Origin: Pseudomonadales bacterium
GTDB lineage: Bacteria; Pseudomonadota; Gammaproteobacteria; Pseudomonadales; Pseudohongiellaceae
Direction of reading: 5' to 3'
DNA length: 16,778 nucleotides
Assembly: GCA_022360535.1 (NCBI GenBank)
Contig: JAKSCP010000189.1
Coordinates: forward strand, 1 to 16,778
This document shows, piece by piece, positions 6,617 through 14,346 of the stretch. Position 1 is the stretch's first letter; every line of letters begins with the position of its first letter. A program made the position numbers and the translations under genes. The notes under the pieces are model-generated. The model made no database searches. It saw only the letters and a list, made by a program, of their open reading frames with translations, and was not told where the DNA came from.

Positions 6617-7963
6617 ATGACTTCTCTACTCTACCCCACCACCAATCTCACCCAGGTTGAACAACTCAATATCGTTCGAGGTGACGGCATTTATGTCTAT
6701 GACGACATGGGTAATCGCTATCTGGAAGGTCTGGCTGCGCTCTGGTGCTCTGCCCTGGGCTACGGCAATCAGGAACTGATCGACGCAATTACTCAACAGC
6801 TCGAAACACTACCCTACAGTCATATGTTCGGCGGTCGCACCCATCAGGTGGCCCGCGATCTGGCTGACAAACTGAGTGATATGGTGCCAGTCGACGGAGC
6901 GAGGATATTCTTTGCCAATTCGGGAAGCGAAGCCAACGATTCCCAAATCAAGATGCTGCATTACTACTTCAATGTAATTGGCAAGCCGCAAAAGAAAAAG
7001 ATCATCGCGTTCGATCGTTCCTACCACGGCGTAACCATGGCTGCGGCGGCACTCACAGGCCTGCCGGTAATGCACACACATTTTGATGTACCGGTAGATG
7101 CGCTTGGTATCCTGCGTGCGGAATGCCCTCACTATTATCATGGACAACAGGAAGGCGAGACTGAGGATCAGTTTGTTGCACGACTGGTGGCAGATGTCGA
7201 AACGCTTATTGAGAAAGAAGGTGCCGACACTATCGCCGCCTTCATCGCTGAGCCCATTGGTGGCGCGGCAGGCGTGGTAGTACCTCCTGACAACTACTTC
7301 GTGGAGTTGCAGAAGGTCCTGAGCGAACACGACATCTTGTTTTGGGCAGATGAGGTTATCTGCGGTTTCGGCAGAACCGGCAATGACTTTGGTTCCACCA
7401 CCATGCAGATTCAACCGCAGTTAATGAGTCTCGCAAAGCAACTTTCCTCAGCCTACATTCCTATCAGCGCAGCAATCATTCCAGGATTTATGTATGACGC
7501 TATGCTGGAACCCAGCAACCAACTGGGCATCTTCGGGCACGGCTACACTTACACGGGGCATCCGGTTGCAGCAGCGGCAGCACTCAAGGCAATCGAAATT
7601 TACCAACGGGGTAGTTTGTTTGCCCATGCTGCTGACGTTGGTGCCTATATGCAATCCAGACTCAGAGAGTTTGTTGATCACCCGTTGGTAGGCGAGGTCC
7701 GTGGCAAGGGCTTAATTGGTGCGGTCGAGCTGGTGGCAAATAAAGCACGGCGGGAAAGCTTCGCGGACGGAAAAATGGGCGCAGTTGCCAAACAGTTCTG
7801 CCAAGACAACGGCCTGTTGATCAGAGCAGTAAGTGGAAATTGCCTGGCTTTCTGCCCACCACTAGTAATCAATATGGAACAAATCGATGAGATGATTGAG
7901 CTTTTCCAGCGCAGCCTCGATCAAACTCTGGAAGTCGCACATGCAGAAAACCTCCTAACCTAG
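6617..7963 (+). CDS. Class III pyridoxal-phosphate aminotransferase
   Basis: A 448-residue fold-type I aminotransferase of the omega-amino-acid/diamine group (class III). Visible landmarks are the N-terminal GDGIYVYDDMGNRYLEGLAALWC, the phosphate-binding NSGSEAND (101-108), SYHG (135-138), AEPIGGAAGVVVPP, the cofactor-binding WADEVICGFGRTG with D245, and the Schiff-base lysine K274 in SLAKQLSSAY, followed by GYTYTGHPVAAAAAL. The length is normal for the family. The frame is open back to a TTG at 6554, but ATG 6617 aligns with the usual start. Such enzymes transfer an amino group from substrates such as beta-alanine, taurine, putrescine or GABA to pyruvate or 2-oxoglutarate; specificity cannot be read here. 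It forms a probable operon with the amidohydrolase that starts 23 bases downstream. Confidence 0.92.
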   Translation: MTSLLYPTTNLTQVEQLNIVRGDGIYVYDDMGNRYLEGLAALWCSALGYGNQELIDAITQQLETLPYSHMFGGRTHQVARDLADKLSDMVPVDGARIFFANSGSEANDSQIKMLHYYFNVIGKPQKKKIIAFDRSYHGVTMAAAALTGLPVMHTHFDVPVDALGILRAECPHYYHGQQEGETEDQFVARLVADVETLIEKEGADTIAAFIAEPIGGAAGVVVPPDNYFVELQKVLSEHDILFWADEVICGFGRTGNDFGSTTMQIQPQLMSLAKQLSSAYIPISAAIIPGFMYDAMLEPSNQLGIFGHGYTYTGHPVAAAAALKAIEIYQRGSLFAHAADVGAYMQSRLREFVDHPLVGEVRGKGLIGAVELVANKARRESFADGKMGAVAKQFCQDNGLLIRAVSGNCLAFCPPLVINMEQIDEMIELFQRSLDQTLEVAHAENLLT

Positions 7964-7986
7964 TCAAAAACAAAAAGAGGAAACCC

Positions 7987-9669
7987 ATGCTAACAACAAA
8001 AAGAGTGAGACCTGCTGCTTTAGCGTTCGTTGCAGGATGCTTGTTGGCCGCCTGCAGTCAAGATAACTCTTCCAATACTCCAACGACAGTAACAGAAGTC
8101 GATCTTGTACTCACCAATGGCAAGGTTTTAACGGTAGACGACAGCTTTTCAATCCATGACACGGTAGTGGTAGATGATGGGTTGATAGTAGCAACCGGTG
8201 ATAGCGCGCTGGCTGCGCAATACCGGGCAGACGAAACGGTTGATCTGGGTGGCAAACTGTTGATGCCCGGCTTTAACGATTCCCATACCCATATCCGAGG
8301 CCGACCCCTTCGCTACATTGAATTGGGTGGGGTGTCCTCCATCGCTGAGATTCAGGAACTGATTCGGGACAAGGTAGAACTCATCGGAGAAGGCGAGTGG
8401 ATTACTGGCTATGGCTGGTCAGAGGATGAACTCGACGAAGGGCGCCGCCCACTGCGAGCAGATCTGGATGCCGCCGCACCCAATAATCCAATCATACTCA
8501 CAAGGGCCGGCGGTCACAGCGCTGTAGTGAACTCGCTGGCTCTGCAATTGGCTGATGTCACTCTGGACACACCGCAGCCTGATGGGGGTGTGATTGAACG
8601 GGGTGATGATGGCGAATTGAATGGCATTATCCGGGAACGGCAGGGAATCGTAGGCAGCCTGGTACCAGACTCCACCTATGACGAAATAATTGCCAGCCTG
8701 GAAATTAACCTTAATGCGTTACTGGAATTGGGGATTACCAGTATTACTGACGCATCCAAAACACCAGCCGATTATGAAATGTTTGAAGAGCTCTATGCGA
8801 ATGCAGATCTGCCCCTGCCCCGTTCCGCATTACAATTTCAGTGGCATGATCCAGAAGCCATCCTGGCATTGAACCAACGTGTCGGCGAAGGCAATGAGTT
8901 TCTCAAACCAGGACCCATCAAAGTGTTTGCAGATGGCGGATTCACTGGTCCTGCCGCGTTTACCCTGGTGCCTTATCTGGGCCAGGGTGAGTATCGAGGC
9001 TACCTCAACATGGGCGAGGGAGAGTTAGTCACCTTGCTGAATGAAATTCACGATGCAGGATTCCAGATGGGAATTCACGCCATCGGTGACGCGGCTATCG
9101 TTCTTGTAGTAAATACCCTTGCCGACACGCTGGAGCGAAACCCCCGTGAAGACCATCGGCACTATCTGAATCACTTCTCGATGCGCCCACCTGATCTGAC
9201 AATGGAGTTGATGTCAGATCATGAAATACACATCACCCAGCAACCCAACTTCACCTATACCTTGGAGGGTCGGTATTCCGCCTACCTCGATGGCTGGAGG
9301 CTACAACATAATAATCCTCTCCGTTCACCAATGGATCATGGCATCACTGTCGCTATTTCCAGCGACATCCTTCCCATAGGACCAATGGTAGGAATTTATG
9401 CTGCGGTAACTCGTAAAGGAATGACTGGAACTGTGTACGGACCCGATGAAGCCATTACCATGGAAGAAGCGATTCGTGCCTATACGTTGACTGGTGCGTA
9501 CTTAAATTTCGACGAAGAGGAAAAAGGTTCGCTGGAACCCGGCAAGTTTGCCGACATGATCCTGTTGTCGGATGATCTACTCACAATAGATCCCGAGCGC
9601 ATTATGGACGTGCAAGTGGAAAAAACCTGGATTGGCGGGGAACTGGTTTACGAGAGCAGTGCCATTTAG
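7987..9669 (+). CDS. Lipoprotein amidohydrolase, YtcJ-like (second copy)
   Basis: A 560-residue amidohydrolase family 3 protein with a lipoprotein signal (hydrophobic 9-22, lipobox Leu20-Ala21-Ala22-Cys23, then Ser). Active-site motifs are complete: H100-x-H102 in DSHTH, K312 in PIKVFADGGF, H364 in GIHAIGDAAI, H396 in YLNHFSM, and D460 in AISSDILPIGP. The C-terminal part carries GSLEPGKFADMILLSDDLLT and the closing WIGGELVY. It is a distant paralogue of the amidohydrolase at 1222-2967: same architecture and anchoring, but clearly different sequence (for example ISSDILPIGP in place of AGSDAPVEAGDP). A strong ribosome site, AAAGAGGAAACCC, precedes the ATG. The likely role is hydrolysis of an amide- or formamide-type bond at the cell envelope, possibly releasing an amine for the aminotransferase encoded just upstream; this link is inference. 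Confidence 0.88.
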   Translation: MLTTKRVRPAALAFVAGCLLAACSQDNSSNTPTTVTEVDLVLTNGKVLTVDDSFSIHDTVVVDDGLIVATGDSALAAQYRADETVDLGGKLLMPGFNDSHTHIRGRPLRYIELGGVSSIAEIQELIRDKVELIGEGEWITGYGWSEDELDEGRRPLRADLDAAAPNNPIILTRAGGHSAVVNSLALQLADVTLDTPQPDGGVIERGDDGELNGIIRERQGIVGSLVPDSTYDEIIASLEINLNALLELGITSITDASKTPADYEMFEELYANADLPLPRSALQFQWHDPEAILALNQRVGEGNEFLKPGPIKVFADGGFTGPAAFTLVPYLGQGEYRGYLNMGEGELVTLLNEIHDAGFQMGIHAIGDAAIVLVVNTLADTLERNPREDHRHYLNHFSMRPPDLTMELMSDHEIHITQQPNFTYTLEGRYSAYLDGWRLQHNNPLRSPMDHGITVAISSDILPIGPMVGIYAAVTRKGMTGTVYGPDEAITMEEAIRAYTLTGAYLNFDEEEKGSLEPGKFADMILLSDDLLTIDPERIMDVQVEKTWIGGELVYESSAI

Positions 9670-9736
9670 TTAGTGGCAGATAGACACGAGCAGAAGCTGC
9701 AGGATACTCGTTGCAACTCTGCTGGTCAGTCTAAAC

Positions 9737-9897
9737 TCAATAACGAACGTTCAGGGTGGCACCGAACCCCAGACTACCTGGCTGGTGCTGGTAGTTATAC
9801 CTATAAGGTCGTTGATGGTACCGCCCCACTGTTGCCGCAGTGGATCAGTTTCTCACCGATCTGCATTACCTGCGGCCCAGATGATTTCCGCTTGAGA
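9737..9897 (-). pseudogene. Remnant of a TonB-dependent receptor C-terminus (disrupted)
   Basis: Between the amidohydrolase and the small lipoprotein, the minus strand encodes a piece that reads like the last strands of an outer-membrane TonB-dependent receptor. The final 20 residues, YNYQHQPGSLGFGATLNVRY followed by a stop at 9737-9739, have the alternating pattern and terminal aromatic of such barrels. Upstream, in another frame, come SQAEIIWAAGNADR, an in-frame TGA, then ETDPLRQQWGGTINDL. One frameshift near DL and one nonsense codon are needed to join them. There is no room for the rest of a receptor, since the lipoprotein gene ends at 9898. This is therefore a fragment left by deletion. 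The identification rests on pattern, not on alignment. Confidence 0.5.
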
Positions 9898-10176
9898 CTA
9901 TTCGGTTCCCGCAAAGCCCGGAATGGTATGCAATACTTGCAGTTGACTAAGCTGAGCATCAGATCCGTACATAGCTTCAACAGTCATACAACGCCGACGG
10001 CGCACTCGACTGAATGAGCGATTTTGATCGCTGCACACAATCATCTGTGACAATGAGCGGCCCTGATTGTACTCAGCCAGCTCATCAAAACTCATACGTT
10101 CAAATCTTGGCGTGGTGGTGGCTTCACATCCCAATAAGCTGAGACATACCATACTTAGAATTGGTAGTTTGTTCAC
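9898..10176 (-). CDS. Small lipoprotein of unknown function
   Basis: A 92-residue product starting at GTG 10176, chosen because GCGAGGAG lies seven bases upstream, one of the best ribosome sites in the window. The N-terminus is a lipoprotein signal with SLLGC (lipobox Leu14-Leu15-Gly16-Cys17). The mature part is short and polar: FERMSFDELAEYNQGR (25-40), two cysteines at C48 and C63 that may pair, and a basic patch RVRRRRC (58-63, ending at the second Cys). The C-terminus is LHTIPGFAGTE. No known family was recognised. It lies just upstream, in its own direction, of the receptor remnant and shares that remnant's first reading frame, so its C-terminus could once have been different. A pyrimidine-rich plus strand (A-rich leader on its own strand) precedes it. 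Confidence 0.65.
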   Translation of the reverse strand: MNKLPILSMVCLSLLGCEATTTPRFERMSFDELAEYNQGRSLSQMIVCSDQNRSFSRVRRRRCMTVEAMYGSDAQLSQLQVLHTIPGFAGTE

Positions 10177-10425
10177 TGCAAGGCTCCTCGCAAACTTAAA
10201 TTCTTATTACTCGATTTTTGTTTGTCTTCGGGTGCTTTATTCTGTTGCTCTATCTTTTGTTCTTATTGTCTTTTTTCTTATTATCTCGAGTCCTTTGTTC
10301 AGGTGTTCAGGCTGTTTGGACTTCTTCTGTTTTTGATCTTCTTATTTCTTATAGCTGATTGCAAGAATAGATGGGCAAGCGGGAAAAATACAGTAGTATA
10401 GCGCCCCAGTAAGAGTAGATTTCCC
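10177..10425. other. T-rich divergent intergenic region
   Basis: This spacer separates the small lipoprotein (minus) and the permease (plus). From about 10198 to 10355 the plus strand is strikingly rich in T and poor in A and G, so the minus strand is A-rich; seen from the lipoprotein gene this would be a long A-rich leader. Short open frames that cross it (for example at 10067-10336) show no protein-like features. A TATAGC-like -10 at 10397-10402 could serve the permease, but no convincing -35 was found. Confidence 0.4.
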
Positions 10426-11814
10426 ATGTCCGACCCATCACAAAAATCCAGCTTTCTCCGCGTTCTTGGCCGCCGTGACGTCATCGCCCTGGCATTTGGC
10501 TGTATGATCGGATGGAGCTGGGTGGTTCTTACAGGGACCTGGATTACCTCTGCCGGCGTCATGGGCGCGATAACCGCATTTCTGGTTGGAGGTGGCGCTA
10601 TCGCCATTGTCGGTCTGACCTATGCTGAACTTGCCTCCGCCTTGCCTTTTGCTGGCGGCGAGCATGTGTACAGCGAACGCGCACTGGGCTACGGCCCCTC
10701 ATTTATCTGCACCTGGGCCATCATCCTCGGCTATATGTCCGTTATTGCCTTTGAAGCAGTCGCGCTGCCTACCGTGATGGACTCCCTGGTTCCCGGCTTG
10801 GATATCGGATACCTGTGGACTGTGGCGGGTTGGGAAGTCTATGCAACCTGGGTAGCTACGGGCATTTTGGGCGCTATCGTAATGACCACACTGAATGTGT
10901 TGGGGGTGAAATTCGTTGCGATTGTTCAGACCACAGTGGTGGTTTTGATTTTAGTTGTAGGTTTCGTTTTCGTAACCGGCGCAGCTTTTTCTGGTTCAAC
11001 CAGTAACATCGATCCATTGTTCTTTGATGGCCTTAGCGGCATCGCTATTGTGTTAGTCATGGTCCCCTTCATGTTTGTGGGCTTTGATGTAATTCCCCAG
11101 GCTGCAGAAGAAATTGATTTGCCATTTCGCGACATTGGTACGGCTTTGATCATTTCCGTGATTATGGCGATAGCCTGGTACGCGCTCATCATCATCGGCG
11201 TCGGGATGGTAATGGACTTTGAGTCCTTGCTTACCGCTGACCTGGTCACAGCGGAAGCCAATGCCGTTGTTTACGGCGAACTCGGGGGCACCATCCTGTT
11301 GATAGCTGGGCTGGCAGGTATCATTACCAGCTGGAATGCACTGATTGTCGGTGCGAGTCGTGCAATTTATGCCATGGCCAAAGCCGGCATGTTGCCGCAC
11401 TTCCTGGCAGAGATTCATCCACGCTATCACACACCGAAAAATGCCATTCTGCTAATTGGCGCCCTGTCTGTGATTAGCCCTTTCTTCGGCCGCGCCGCGC
11501 TAGTGTGGCTGGTGAATGCAGGCGGGCTGGGCATTGTAGTTGCCTATGGTTTCGTTGCCTTGTCTTTCCTGGCCCTGAGAAGAAATGAACCGGAACTGGA
11601 ACGCCCTTATCGCGCACCCGGCGGCATGGCTACTGGTTACCTGGCATTGGTGCTTTCAATTGGCATTGGCGCGCTTTATTTTCCCGGCAGCCCATCAGCC
11701 CTGGTTTGGCCACAAGAATGGTCAATCATTTTCTTCTGGATAATCCTTGGCGCGGTATTATTCACCATGTCCCGCATGGCTCCTTCCAGAGCCGCCCAGC
11801 AATTAGCAGATTAA
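10426..11814 (+). CDS. APC-family amino acid/amine permease
   Basis: A 462-residue polytopic inner-membrane protein with about 12 hydrophobic helices and the hallmarks of the APC superfamily. In helix 1 there is the broken-helix glycine motif GCMIGW (25-30). Helix 2 and the following loop carry TYAELASALPFAGGEHVYSERALG (65-88, split here only as a landmark). Helix 6 has FVGFDVIPQAAEEIDLP (217-233), a region that in this family lines the substrate site. ASRAIYAMAKAGMLP marks the loop before the second half of the transporter. It probably takes up an amino acid or amine by proton or sodium symport, or exchanges it. The ATG follows a weak AAGAG. The gene ends exactly where the convergent LytTR gene ends. 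Substrate unknown; proximity to the aminotransferase/amidohydrolase operon suggests a shared nitrogen compound. Confidence 0.9.
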   Translation: MSDPSQKSSFLRVLGRRDVIALAFGCMIGWSWVVLTGTWITSAGVMGAITAFLVGGGAIAIVGLTYAELASALPFAGGEHVYSERALGYGPSFICTWAIILGYMSVIAFEAVALPTVMDSLVPGLDIGYLWTVAGWEVYATWVATGILGAIVMTTLNVLGVKFVAIVQTTVVVLILVVGFVFVTGAAFSGSTSNIDPLFFDGLSGIAIVLVMVPFMFVGFDVIPQAAEEIDLPFRDIGTALIISVIMAIAWYALIIIGVGMVMDFESLLTADLVTAEANAVVYGELGGTILLIAGLAGIITSWNALIVGASRAIYAMAKAGMLPHFLAEIHPRYHTPKNAILLIGALSVISPFFGRAALVWLVNAGGLGIVVAYGFVALSFLALRRNEPELERPYRAPGGMATGYLALVLSIGIGALYFPGSPSALVWPQEWSIIFFWIILGAVLFTMSRMAPSRAAQQLAD

Positions 11815-12600
11815 CTAGCTATTAAGTGCTTCAACAAGTTGACGATGGCGACGTCGACTCACAGGAACCCGGTACCCTGAAGTCAGGGTGATTCGCTGAT
11901 TACCGATTTCTCGAACTTTTGACATGTTGACGATGGCTGATCGATGGGTCTGCTTGAAGTGGCCCTGGTGAAGTTGTTTCAACATCTCCTTCATCGTTCC
12001 GCGCACTCTAACCTTGCGCTGGGCTGAATGTACAATGACGTAGTTGTCATCAGCCAACAGCCAGTCGATTTCATCTATCTTCATTCTGACTGTACCGGAA
12101 TCGGTTAGCAGCGAGAGCATACCGTTACCATCACTGCTGGAGCTGGAAGCATTGATCGCTTCCGATTTCTTGAGCTCACGACGCCAAATACTCAACAAAA
12201 GAAAATAGGCCAGCACTTCGAAATGGAACCATTTAAATGCCTGCTCACCCAGCACAAAATCAAAAGTTACACGGGCCACACGTTCCAGCCAGAATACCCA
12301 GTACGCACTGGTCAATATCAGCACATGACATCCTGCCCACAACAGAGATGTTGGAACATGCAATGAGAGTGCGGGGCTACTCAGCAGACTGTGTGGCAAT
12401 GTCTGTTTAGCCAGGTAAGCAAGTCCAACGCTGACACCGAACCATGGCAAATAAAGATATAGCCCAAACAATGTATAGTGAACGAACGGTGTGTCGCTGC
12501 CGTTGAAATAGATTCCTTTTGCCACTTCCATAATGACAAACCCAAGCCAAACGGCTGCCAGGCTGACTACCAGCACGCGATGTTGATACAGATCGACCAT
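11815..12600 (-). CDS. Membrane-bound LytTR-domain transcriptional regulator
   Basis: A 261-residue protein (from ATG 12600) with four predicted membrane helices at about 9-28, 43-64, 85-105 and 125-140, a Ser-rich linker (about 150-157), and a C-terminal LytTR DNA-binding domain (about 160-261). LytTR features include IDWLLADDNYVIVHS, the FKQTHRSAIVNMSKVREI core (His in the recognition region) and GYRVPVSRRRHRQL at the end. No receiver or kinase domain is present, so it is a one-component, membrane-tethered regulator rather than a standard LytTR response regulator. The frame extends back to a TTG at 12645; ATG 12600 is preferred because the first helix then begins shortly after the start. 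It is convergent with the permease gene with no spacer, and divergent from the YHS gene, which is a plausible target. Signal unknown. Confidence 0.87.
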   Translation of the reverse strand: MVDLYQHRVLVVSLAAVWLGFVIMEVAKGIYFNGSDTPFVHYTLFGLYLYLPWFGVSVGLAYLAKQTLPHSLLSSPALSLHVPTSLLWAGCHVLILTSAYWVFWLERVARVTFDFVLGEQAFKWFHFEVLAYFLLLSIWRRELKKSEAINASSSSSDGNGMLSLLTDSGTVRMKIDEIDWLLADDNYVIVHSAQRKVRVRGTMKEMLKQLHQGHFKQTHRSAIVNMSKVREIGNQRITLTSGYRVPVSRRRHRQLVEALNS

Positions 12601-12718
12601 GAGTCTTTGCGGCACTTTCAAATCCCGATCGCCTCTGCAGATCAAGAATTCATCATGGGGTGAATGGTAAAGGGAAACGCCCCGGATTACCCCTCCCCGT
12701 AGAACCGCTTACCACAAC

Positions 12719-12749
12719 AGAAAAGCCACTCACCCCTCTCAGCTTTTCT
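12719..12749. repeat. Inverted repeat upstream of the YHS gene
   Basis: AGAAAAGC (12719-12726) and GCTTTTCT (12742-12749) form a perfect 8-base inverted repeat with a 15-base centre, in the region between the divergent LytTR and YHS genes. The loop is long for a terminator and no gene ends nearby, so a regulatory site is the likelier reading. LytTR proteins usually bind direct repeats, so it is not assigned to the neighbouring regulator. Confidence 0.25.
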
Positions 12750-12805
12750 CTACTCTTGTGTGAGTTGAGCATTGAATTCGACCTCTTAACCTCAAGGAGA
12801 ACACA

Positions 12806-13390
12806 ATGCGTTTTTGTCTAATCGTTTGCGCCACTCTATTTAGCTTGACTACCAGCGCTGCAGAGCCCCCCGAGGAGCCCGTGCGGGTGAACTCTCTTGG
12901 GGCTGCGCTCGATGGTTACTCACCGGTTTCCTATTTCACCGAAGGTAAGCCAGAACTGGGAGACCCGGCATTTTCCGCGATACATAACGGGATAAGCTAT
13001 TGGTTTACCAATGCCGAGCAACAAGCAGTATTTGAAGCTGACCCTGAAAGCTACGTTCCGGCCCATGGAGGTTGGTGCACCCTCATGATGGGCGGGTCCG
13101 GCAGGAGAACCCCTGGTCACCCGGAATCCTGGTCAATCGTTGACGGCAGGCTGATGCTCTTCTGGTCCGGCGATACGGAAGAAACCAAAGGCATGGGGAT
13201 GCAAAACTGGCTGAGCAAAACGAAAGGCACAGAGTCGGGAGCCCGCAGCGTGGTCGCTGCTGCAGACAAGAATTGGGCTCGCTTTTTGCAAGGTGATCGC
13301 CAATCGCGGATTTTTCTCTATAAAGAAAGCGACAAGCAGGCGGTCACCGAAACTCAATTAGCTGGAGCACGAATCCAGCTAATTGAATAG
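12806..13390 (+). CDS. Exported YHS-domain protein
   Basis: A 194-residue secreted protein. The signal peptide spans about 1-18 (cleavage near SAA). A YHS-type domain follows at about 28-120: ALDGYSPVSYF (34-44), a G/F-rich middle with NGISYWFTNAEQQAVFEADPESYVP (61-85 as landmarks), GGWC (88-91), and a closing WSIVDGRLMLFW (109-120). YHS domains are small metal-associated modules found in copper pumps and periplasmic proteins; the free exported form has no settled function. The C-terminal 74 residues are extra, predicted helical (GARSVVAAADKNWARFLQG), and unassigned. AAGGAGAACACA gives a strong ribosome site. Divergent from the LytTR regulator gene. Confidence 0.82.
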   Translation: MRFCLIVCATLFSLTTSAAEPPEEPVRVNSLGAALDGYSPVSYFTEGKPELGDPAFSAIHNGISYWFTNAEQQAVFEADPESYVPAHGGWCTLMMGGSGRRTPGHPESWSIVDGRLMLFWSGDTEETKGMGMQNWLSKTKGTESGARSVVAAADKNWARFLQGDRQSRIFLYKESDKQAVTETQLAGARIQLIE

Positions 13391-13443
13391 TCTTAACCTT
13401 TGCTAACGCCAAACACCAACGCCAACAGAACTAAAGAGTCTCT

Positions 13444-13474
13444 CTGGATTCGGCGTAACTCTTGCCGAATCCGG
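13444..13474. terminator. Hairpin between convergent YHS and stress-protein genes
   Basis: GGATTCGGC (13446-13454) and GCCGAATCC (13464-13472) form a perfect 9-base stem with a 9-base loop, extendable to 13444/13474 with a U-G wobble in the plus transcript. It lies between the stop of the YHS gene (13390) and the stop of the stress-protein gene (13484), where a shared transcription end is expected. There is no clear T-run on either side, so it may be a stability or attenuated terminator structure rather than a strong intrinsic terminator. Confidence 0.5.
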
Positions 13475-13483
13475 AAGGCATTT

Positions 13484-14308
13484 CTAGCCTGCAGTAACGG
13501 TTAGGATATTGGTGTGGACTGCGTCCAACACTTTCTCTGCTGTGTTACCTGTCACTGCCGCCTTAAATCCATCACGACCAGCCGTTCCAATGACCAAAAC
13601 ATCGGCGGAGATTGCGTGGGCCACTTCCGGAATAACAGATTCTGCCGGGCCTTCTACTGAATGTGCATGCAACGGATCGATGCCAGTTTGCTCAGCCAGA
13701 TCATCCGGATACACATACTTGTTGGCATCGGAATAAGCATTTACTGCATACAAACTTCCACCGGTTTGCGAATCCTTTAACTCCTGACCGAACTGAATGA
13801 CACGCTTGTTCAAAGTATTGTGCAGATCGTCTTTGGCCTTGATGTCCAAGGCAACCAGCACTTTAAGTTCATCCCCAATATTGTCTTTCTTGATCAGGTA
13901 AACCGGACAAGGTGCGTTGCGTAGCAGGGTCCAATCCGAAGTTTTAAGAAAGCGCCGTTCGGCACCACTGTGAACTGATGCAGCTTTGATAATGAGATCA
14001 GCTTCAGCCCTGCTGGCAGCAGGGGACAGCGCATCTCGCCATTCGTTGGCCCATTCAATTTCGACAGTGACATTGAGATCTTTGTCGATTAATGGTTTCA
14101 CCATCGCGTCTACCCAGGCTCGATGGCGAGCAAGTTCGACGCGCCTGAGAGCATCCGGGTCTGCACTATCGCTTGCGCTATAAATGCATTCATAGACGTG
14201 GATGCTCACGTCTTGATTGCCAGCGGCAATCCATTCTGCATTCTGCAGAGCAAGTTGTGTGTCTGTAGTTGGATCAATTACAACGAACAGTTTGCGAAAC
14301 TGACTCAT
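13484..14308 (-). CDS. Tandem universal stress protein (UspA superfamily)
   Basis: A 274-residue cytosolic protein made of two Usp domains, about 1-141 and 148-274, as in UspE-type proteins. The second domain carries the ATP-binding signature GTAGRDGFKAAVTGNTAE (241-258), the GxxGxxG...GxTAE form; in the first domain this motif is degenerate (the matching region near 109-128 lacks the glycines), so only the second domain is likely to bind nucleotide. The domain starts are FVVIDPTTDTQLAL and LVALDIKAKDDLHN. AGGAGTG six bases upstream of the ATG is a strong ribosome site. The promoter region holds an FNR/ANR-type box at the class II position (see separate entry), so induction under low oxygen is predicted. 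It is monocistronic and convergent with the YHS gene. Confidence 0.92.
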   Translation of the reverse strand: MSQFRKLFVVIDPTTDTQLALQNAEWIAAGNQDVSIHVYECIYSASDSADPDALRRVELARHRAWVDAMVKPLIDKDLNVTVEIEWANEWRDALSPAASRAEADLIIKAASVHSGAERRFLKTSDWTLLRNAPCPVYLIKKDNIGDELKVLVALDIKAKDDLHNTLNKRVIQFGQELKDSQTGGSLYAVNAYSDANKYVYPDDLAEQTGIDPLHAHSVEGPAESVIPEVAHAISADVLVIGTAGRDGFKAAVTGNTAEKVLDAVHTNILTVTAG

Positions 14309-14346
14309 TTAACACTCCTGATTCACGTGTTTAAGAAACTAGGTCC

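Noticed and set aside
9673..10017. Plus-strand open frame of 114 codons after the second amidohydrolase
   Set aside because: It runs antisense to the receptor remnant and the small lipoprotein, has a GTG start without a ribosome site, and shows no domain pattern.
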